DNA of 64,000 bases, taken from positions 3,376,855 to 3,440,854 of the forward strand of contig NW_015622544.1 in the NCBI RefSeq assembly GCF_000835495.1, read 5' to 3'. The position numbers were made by a program, and so were the translations under genes. The notes under the pieces were generated by a model, which saw only the letters and a list, made by a program, of their open reading frames with translations, was not told where the DNA came from and ran no database searches. Positions within the stretch are counted from its first letter, which is position 1; each line of letters begins with the position of its first letter. Shown here in pieces: positions 57,391-64,000 of the stretch. Origin of the DNA: Cladophialophora immunda (lineage: Eukaryota > Ascomycota > Eurotiomycetes > Chaetothyriales > Herpotrichiellaceae).

Positions 57391-60300
57391 GGTGAAGGCA
57401 GTGAGGATCCAATTATACACGGCAAGAAGATATGGGCAGAGAGAAGAGCACGAGGACAAAGATAGAGATGGAACGAATTACCTTGGTGAGAGAGGGGTGA
57501 GGTTGGATGCTTTATACCTACAACATGAGTAAGACACGAGAATATACGCGGCGAGGCGCCTGTCGGGGGTCTGGATGTATGTTTGTGATAAGACGAGAAA
57601 GGCAAGAGAGAGAGAGCGAGACAGGGAGAGACTTGGAGTCGAGGGGCGCATTGATTGATTGATGGATGGAGAGTGATTGATTCAGCGACTGAACTGAGTT
57701 GGATTGATAACTGCGCCCGCGGTGCTCAAGTCCGCCGGGCAAATCAACCCCGCAGATCCCAACACAAATTCCTGAACAGGCAAGAGAGATATGCAAGTGC
57801 CCTTCATCTCTTTCCATTCCAAGACTGTATCGGACCCAACGAGAGGCATCGCGTTCCATATTCAGCTTCAACATTGGATGTCGTCGCCTTCCAAACTTGG
57901 GAGATGATGAAGAAGAGGTCGGCACTTGATGACAAGGACAGTATCGGTGTGAAGCGCAGTCTGTCGACGGTGCAGTATAAAGAAGCCCAACATCATCAAG
58001 GCCTCACAAACCTTGATCGGAGGCTGTTCAAGGTCGGATAAGAGCTCTTCACGCAGATTGTTACAGACACCTGAAACATTCTGTCGTCTCCAGCCCTGAG
58101 TAAGTGTTGGCTGCTAGGATGGAGCTCGCAGGCTGCCAGGAGAAGCGCCAAAAGCAGTGCCAAACCTCAACAAAAAGACATGTGATGGCTCATCAGGTGG
58201 TCCAGAACTGATCTCGTGCCACTTGCTTAGACAAAGGGAACTCGCAATTGTCATCAGGTAATGATCCCTTCATCGTCGAGCCTCAATTGGGTGATCCAGC
58301 AGAAGAATGCCACCCTCGTTCTGAAGCTTCACCAGAGCACTTGCCAGCCCAAAATACCAGCAACCAGGGAGAGGAAACAAAGGATCCATCCTACCGGTTC
58401 AAGCCTCTGAAAAGGCCACAGCCATTGCCCGGGTAACGTTGCAGTGGCCGATTGCTGGACGATCGATGTGCTCTGCCAACCGAGAATTTGCAGAAGAGAC
58501 GGGCTTCTAGACAGAGGCCTGGAGCCATCCAGTTGCTCAGGCCATGGCAGACAGCTGAAGTGTGTGGTCAATATCTCGCACTCGCAGCATTTTGACCAAA
58601 CTAGAGCTGGGAGGTTCAAATTTGGGGTTGATTGCTAGTGGTCAGGACCATGCCCTAAAGGAAAATACTCACATGGTCACCTTCTAGGTACAGGCCAAGA
58701 TCAAACCAGCACGCACGAGACCGATCATCTCGACCTGGCCAATAGAAAGGCCGTCATTTTTCATCGGCTGTTGCAGCACAACCATTTGACGTTTCCACTT
58801 CGAGATGGGACCCCCTCCTCCAGGCCAGGCACGTCCGTCCCAGATCCCCTCAGATCCCCCTCGGTAATGCCACCCCTGACTCGAGCCCCCATACGGCACA
58901 AGAACGGAGCAGACGTGATCGAACGGCTGTATCCGCTACATGCACAGCACCTCTGCCTGGTGTCGGATCAGGATACGGGAACTTTCGTTAACGACCTGAT
59001 CGACGCAGGTCCCGGCAATCTTGCATGAGAGGGTTAGCGTTTGCTGGGCTTTTGGATTGAATAGATCCTGGACAACAAGACCCAAGCCTTGAGACAAGCT
59101 TGGATGCATTCAACGAGGGCCCCCATTGAAAGAGGAGGGTTTGTCAGTACAGATTACAGACCTTGCGTTGGCCGAGCTGCTCGTGATGTTAGGGTTTTGG
59201 GATAGTGGTGAAGAGATAAGGGAAAGAACCCAGGCTTCCAGTTGCCAGATTGGCCCATGAAGACTGAATCCAGCCTCGTGGGTTGGGACGTTGGGAAATG
59301 CGATAGAGTTGATAGAGTGGCATTGTCCCCGGCTCGCTTCGACCCTACGCGAGCTGCGGTATTTTTCCCTTTCCAATCTCTTTCTTCTGTACAGCACATG
59401 GCAGCACATGGGGACAAGTCCGATGACCAGTTCGTCGTGCCGTTGTCCTGTAGGACCTCTCGTGGATCTGGCCGGTGTCTGGAGAAGAATCGAGTGGCAT
59501 GGACGACGGGCAGAGAGTGACCCAAAGTCAATCGGTGGTCAGGCACTAGATGGGCTGGAATCCGGACAGCCGAGCGCAACGCATATCTCTGTCTGCGGCA
59601 TAAATACCGCTATGCCTGATGTGGGCGGTGGTGCATCGGTGCCTCACACCACCCAACAAACCCGTCGACTTGGATTGAGGGCGTGAAACCTTCAGCATCG
59701 AACAAATTCCTCACATGTCGCGCCCGTCGAAGTTTATGCATCTCCTGATGTTGCGAGCTTGGGCTCCAGCTTCCTTGGCCAGTCCATTACCATCAGATCA
59801 TGTCAGCGGCAACTTCCCTTGTTCGTGCCATCGCTGCCCCTCCTCTGCCCAGCTCCCCCAGCTGGTCCCAGTGTCCTCACTCGCCCAAGCTCGTATCCTT
59901 GTATCCTTGCATTGGTCTGTGCAAGTTAGCTTCGCCAATCCTGGATTCAAGCTGGCGGGAAAAACAGTCAGCTTTGCTCACGATGCAGCTCCCCCCCAAG
60001 CATATGCTTCGGATCACTCATACCGCTTCCCACACACCCACTTGTAACCTTGTTCGGACACGTGCAGGGATTGAGCAGCTCGCATTGAATGCACTCTGAT
60101 GCAACCGACTTGGTGCATAACTGGAGGCGTGGAGGCGACAAAGGCGAGAATGGTAAAAAGATGTCGCTCATCCCCATCACGATGCTTCTCGACCGCCCGC
60201 CGATTAGATTAGCAATGGATTCAATCCACGGTGCCTGCCGCCGTCCGTTACGACCGGGCTTCTTGTGGTTCACTGGGACATGTATGGATGATACGTAGTG

Positions 60301-60511
60301 TCTGCAGGCAGTAGATGTGATCATCATTGACTGGTATATAAACCTTTCCTCACTTCCGCCTGTCGTCACCTCAACCTCACTCTTCCCTCACCACAACCTC
60401 ACTTTCACCTTGTACCGTCTACCTCCCACCCCCCCTTTCCGCCTTTCCCACCTTATAGATTTCCCATCTGCGATCCGCTGCAGTCTTCTCCCTTCTCTTG
60501 TTCCCTCCACC
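57391..60511. other. 3.1-kb gene-poor region and phosphoketolase promoter
   Basis: No gene is supported. Near 57610-57670 are GA-rich and TGAT-rich runs in the leader of the CmcJ-like gene. The last 200 bp before 60512 form a CT-rich leader. Open frames on both strands lack motifs and splice context. A non-coding RNA or a short unrecognised gene cannot be excluded. Confidence 0.45.
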
Positions 60512-63008
60512 ATGTCGTCCACGGCCCAGGAGGATGTCTCTGTCGAGAGCATCTCGTCCTTTGGCAAAGCCCGCTCTACCGTCAAGGGCGAGCCTCTCAG
60601 CAGCGACGAGCTGAAGCTCCAGGATGACTACATGCGAGCCAGTCTCTATCTCTGCCTTGGCATGCTTTATCTCAAGAAGAACCCCCTCCTCAAAGAGCCG
60701 CTCACGGTCGAAGATCTGAAAGCCAGACTCCTCGGGCACTGGGGTTCTGACGCCGGGCAAGTCTTCACCTATGTCAACATGAACCGCCTGATCAAAAAGT
60801 ATGACCTTGATGTAATCTTCGTTTCCGGACCGGGACACGGCGCCCCCGCCGTGATTTCTCAGGCCTATCTGGAGGGCGTCTATAGCGAAGTTTACCCGGA
60901 CAAATCCGAAGATGAAGAAGGCATGCGGAAGTTCTTCAAGCAGTTCTCTTTTCCTGGGGGCATTGGTAGCCATGCCACGCCCGAGACGCCGGGCAGTTTG
61001 CACGAAGGAGGTGAGTAACCCCAACCACGATCCTATTTCCTATTTCTGGCAGCAACTAATCTACTGGGCAGGTGAACTCGGCTACAGTATTTCACATGCC
61101 TTCGGAACCGTTTTCGACCACCCCAATCTGATCGCTTTGACCATGGTCGGCGATGGTGAGTCCGAGACTGGTCCTTTGGCAACCAGCTGGCACAGCACCA
61201 AGTTCCTCAATCCAATCACCGACGGGGCCGTTCTCCCTGTTCTTCACCTCAATGGCTACAAGATCAACAACCCCACCATTCTCGCCCGTATCAGCCACAA
61301 AGAGCTGGAGGCGCTGTTCATCGGTTATGGATGGACGCCGTATTTCGTCGAAGGAAGCGATCCTCTGAGCATGCACCAGGCAATGGCTGCCACCCTGGAA
61401 AAGTGCGTCTTGGAGATTCGAGCCCACCAGAAGAAAGCACGGGATTCCGGAAAGGCGTTCCGGCCTCTATGGCCCATGATCGTCCTTCGAAGCCCCAAGG
61501 GCTGGACAGGGCCACGAATAGTGGATGGGCACTACCTCGAGGGCTTCTGGCGAGCCCATCAGATTCCCCTCCCAGATGTTGCGTCTAGTCACGCACACCT
61601 GAAACTCCTGGAACAGTGGATGAAGAGCTATACGCCCGAGAAGTATTTTGGAGAGGACGGCAAATTGATCCCAGATCTCAAGAAGCTTGTCCCGGCAGGC
61701 AACCGGCGGATGAGTGCTAACCCTATCGCTAACGGTGGACTCTTGAAGAAGCCGCTGCTCATGCCCGACTTCCGCAACTACAAGCTGGCTTGTGAGAAAG
61801 GAGGCATCACAGAAGCACCCAGCATGTCGAACATGGCCATCTTCCTGCGAGACATCGTCGCGAAGAACCCACACAACTTCCGTCTTTTCGGACCTGATGA
61901 GACAGAATCCAACAAGCTTGCCGGCGTCTACGAGGCTGGTAAGAAAGTGTGGATGGGCGAATATTTCGAAGAAGACGAAGACGGTGGCAACCTGGCCTTC
62001 GATGGCCGTGTCATGGAAATGCTCAGCGAACATACTGTTGAAGGTTGGCTCGAAGGCTACCTCCTATCTGGCCGCCATGGGATGCTCAACAGCTACGAGC
62101 CCTTTATCCACATCATCGACTCAATGGTCAACCAGCACTGCAAGTGGATTGAGAAATGCCTCGAAGTCGAATGGCGTGCCAAGATTGCGTCTCTCAACAT
62201 TTTGTTGACGGCCACCGTCTGGCGCCAGGACCACAACGGCTTCACCCATCAAGATCCCGGCTTCCTGGATGTCGTGTGCAACAAGTCTCCCGAAGTCGTC
62301 CGCATCTACTTGCCGCCCGATGGAAACTGTCTGCTCTCCGTGATGGACCACTGCTTCCGAAGCAGCAACTACGTCAACGTCATCGTTGCCGACAAGCAGA
62401 ATCACTTGCAATATCTCGACATGGATGCCGCCATCGAGCACTGCACCAAGGGCGCCGGCATCTGGGACTGGGCATCCAATGACCAGGGTCAAGAGCCCGA
62501 CGTCGTCATGGCGTCCTGTGGCGACGTGCCGACCATGGAAGCCCTGGCCGCGACTGCGCTGCTCCGCGAGTACATTCCCGAGCTCAAGATCCGCTTTGTC
62601 AACGTGGTGGATCTCTTCAAGCTGATCCCGGAGCACGACCACCCGCACGGCATGTCGCAGCGAGAATTCGAGGCCATCTTCACACCCAACAGACCCGTCA
62701 TCTTCAACTTCCACTCGTATCCCTGGCTCATCCACCGGCTGACGGCCCAGCGCCCCAGCCAAGCCAACCTGCACGTGCGCGGCTACAATGAGAAGGGCAA
62801 CATCGACACCCCCCTCGAGCTCGCCATCCGCAACCGCACCGACCGGTTCAGCCTCGCCATTGAGGCGCTGGACAGAATGCCCGAGTTGGGCAACAAGGGC
62901 GCCAGCGCCAGGGAGAAGCTGCTCAGCTCGCAGATCAAGTACCGCACCGCGGCCTTCAACGATGGCATCGACCCCGAGGAGATCAGGAAGTGGGTGTGGC
63001 CCTTTTAA
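60512..63008 (+). CDS. Xylulose-5-phosphate/fructose-6-phosphate phosphoketolase
   Basis: Exons 60512-61010 and 61072-63008 give 811 residues, the usual length. The enzyme is thiamine-diphosphate dependent and cleaves sugar phosphates to acetyl phosphate plus glyceraldehyde- or erythrose-phosphate. Motifs are GPGHGAPAVI, the signature EGGELGY (split by the intron as HEG/GELGY), the ThDP site VGDGESETGPLA, and TVWRQDHNGFTHQDPGF in the pyrimidine-binding half. The C-terminal domain contains NFHSYPWLIHRLTAQR and ends RKWVWPF. The intron has a CAACTAAT branch at 61053-61060. A CT-rich leader precedes the start. Fungal phosphoketolases feed acetyl-CoA supply. Confidence 0.96.
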
Positions 63009-63759
63009 GTCGATGGTAGTGCGGCCCCGGGCGGCCAAGCGGAAAGCAAACGGATCTCCTACAGACATGGACCTCGAGGCCGGGGAGATGAGATTTCCTA
63101 CCAAAAGGCGACATGATTCACGAACTTGGATCGCGCGCGAGGGAGGGGGACCATAATAGATTATTATCACGAAGGGTTTACCATTAGAAGGAATCGGTTG
63201 TAATTCGTCGCAACGTTGTTGCATGATTGGTTAGACTCCCCGTGCAGCGCGCGCCCTTTATTATCCCAAACCACACGATGCACCCACCGTCAGATAGAAT
63301 GAATACACTTTTGATGTACGCGAGGCTGAAGACTTCTCGCGATGATGTTCGCCCCTCCTTCAGCCTTCTCAAGACTGTAATGACCACTCGAATCGACGAG
63401 CGAACTATATACCTACCTTTCTTTGACAGGGATCTACGAATTTCGAGCCTGGACACTCGTGAAAAGACGGCACATGCATGCACTGTCGCAGCGAGCATAC
63501 GCAGAGCGGCTACAGAGGCTCGAGACCGGACTGGACGAGACAGGACGACCACAGGGACAAGAAGCAGTGTTGTCATCAGAAGGAAAGGCTGCGACACGAT
63601 TTATCCTAGCATGTGTACATAGGAACCTCCTGCGCAAGGCTGGGAAAGATGGTCAACTTAGCCAAACAGCGTGCCTCGTGCCAGAGGCGATGGGATATCA
63701 GTCAAGAATCCACAGGAACGGCGGAGGCAAAAAGCCAGCAAAGAGGAGCCCTGGGGCAT
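63009..63759. other. Phosphoketolase 3' region
   Basis: No gene was recognised. It contains the phosphoketolase terminator and runs into a possible minus-strand gene end. Confidence 0.5.
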
Positions 63760-64000
63760 TCATTCATGTACACTGCATAGAACATCTGCCAGATTCAACG
63801 ACAGAGGTCCCTGCTGAATCTTGTCCCAGAATTCGGCCCCTCTTTTTGACACGGTTCCAAGCGCCTCCGATATCCAGCATAGGAGGTGGAAGCCTTGCAT
63901 CAGGCTGGCACAGTCGAGCAGGTTCCAGGGCCGTTGCGCCAAAGATGAGATCTTGCGTTTGTCCACTGGTTCCTGTTTTGAGGGCCACCGGTCCTTCAAA
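63760..64000 (-). CDS. Possible 3' end of an unidentified gene, cut by the window
   Basis: A minus-strand frame is open from the window edge to a stop at 63760. It contains helical, protein-like text such as RPWNLLDCASLMQGFHLLCW and KRGAEFWDKIQQG. No family was recognised, and about 79 codons are too few to be sure. It could equally be a chance frame. Confidence 0.3.
   Translation of the reverse strand, partial: LKDRWPSKQEPVDKRKISSLAQRPWNLLDCASLMQGFHLLCWISEALGTVSKRGAEFWDKIQQGPLSLNLADVLCSVHE

Overview
This is nuclear DNA of a filamentous ascomycete (Pezizomycotina). The genes have many short introns (about 45-75 bp) with GT/GC...AG ends and CTAAC/CTGAC-type branch sites, leaders are CT-rich, and the gene families are typical of moulds: HET, Zn2Cys6 factors, Fig1, flavin-carrier/TRP channels, an NRPS-like reductase and a phosphoketolase. 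A Eurotiomycete-like fungus is my best guess, but the order cannot be fixed from this window.

Layout. 0-6 kb: housekeeping genes TMA16 (minus) and EXO1 (plus) share a divergent promoter, followed by a Fig1-type membrane protein. 6-14 kb: two minus-strand genes, a large Cys-rich/P-loop GTPase/RING/patatin fusion and an ammonium transporter with an enlarged cytoplasmic loop. 14-27 kb: a hypothetical protein, mitochondrial rRNA methyltransferase MRM1, a Mit1/CHD3-type chromatin remodeller divergent from MRM1, and a flavin-carrier/TRP-like channel.

28-43 kb: accessory region. A HET-domain protein and a Zn2Cys6 factor converge. They are followed by an NRPS-like A-T-R reductase, a Baeyer-Villiger-type flavin monooxygenase, a short-chain dehydrogenase and a cytochrome P450. 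This looks like a compact secondary-metabolite cluster with its own regulator and no polyketide synthase. The reductase and the monooxygenase fire from one shared 0.9-kb promoter. Activation and reduction of a carboxylic acid by the NRPS-like enzyme, then oxidation by the monooxygenase, P450 and SDR, is a reasonable inferred route.

44-64 kb: an F-box-like protein whose 3' end is duplicated exactly 400 bp away across a 100-N gap at a CA microsatellite (an assembly artefact), a poorly conserved repeat-bearing protein with an in-frame stop or intron near its start, a PRISE-type reductase, an ELYS-like nuclear-pore assembly protein, a secreted type-B carboxylesterase, a CmcJ/AsaB-like oxygenase-family protein, and a phosphoketolase. 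The last 240 bases may hold the 3' end of another minus-strand gene.

Exon structures were built by hand; every spliced total given as a coding length is divisible by three. Four introns appear to use GC rather than GT donors. No tRNA, rRNA, CRISPR array or intact transposon was recognised.
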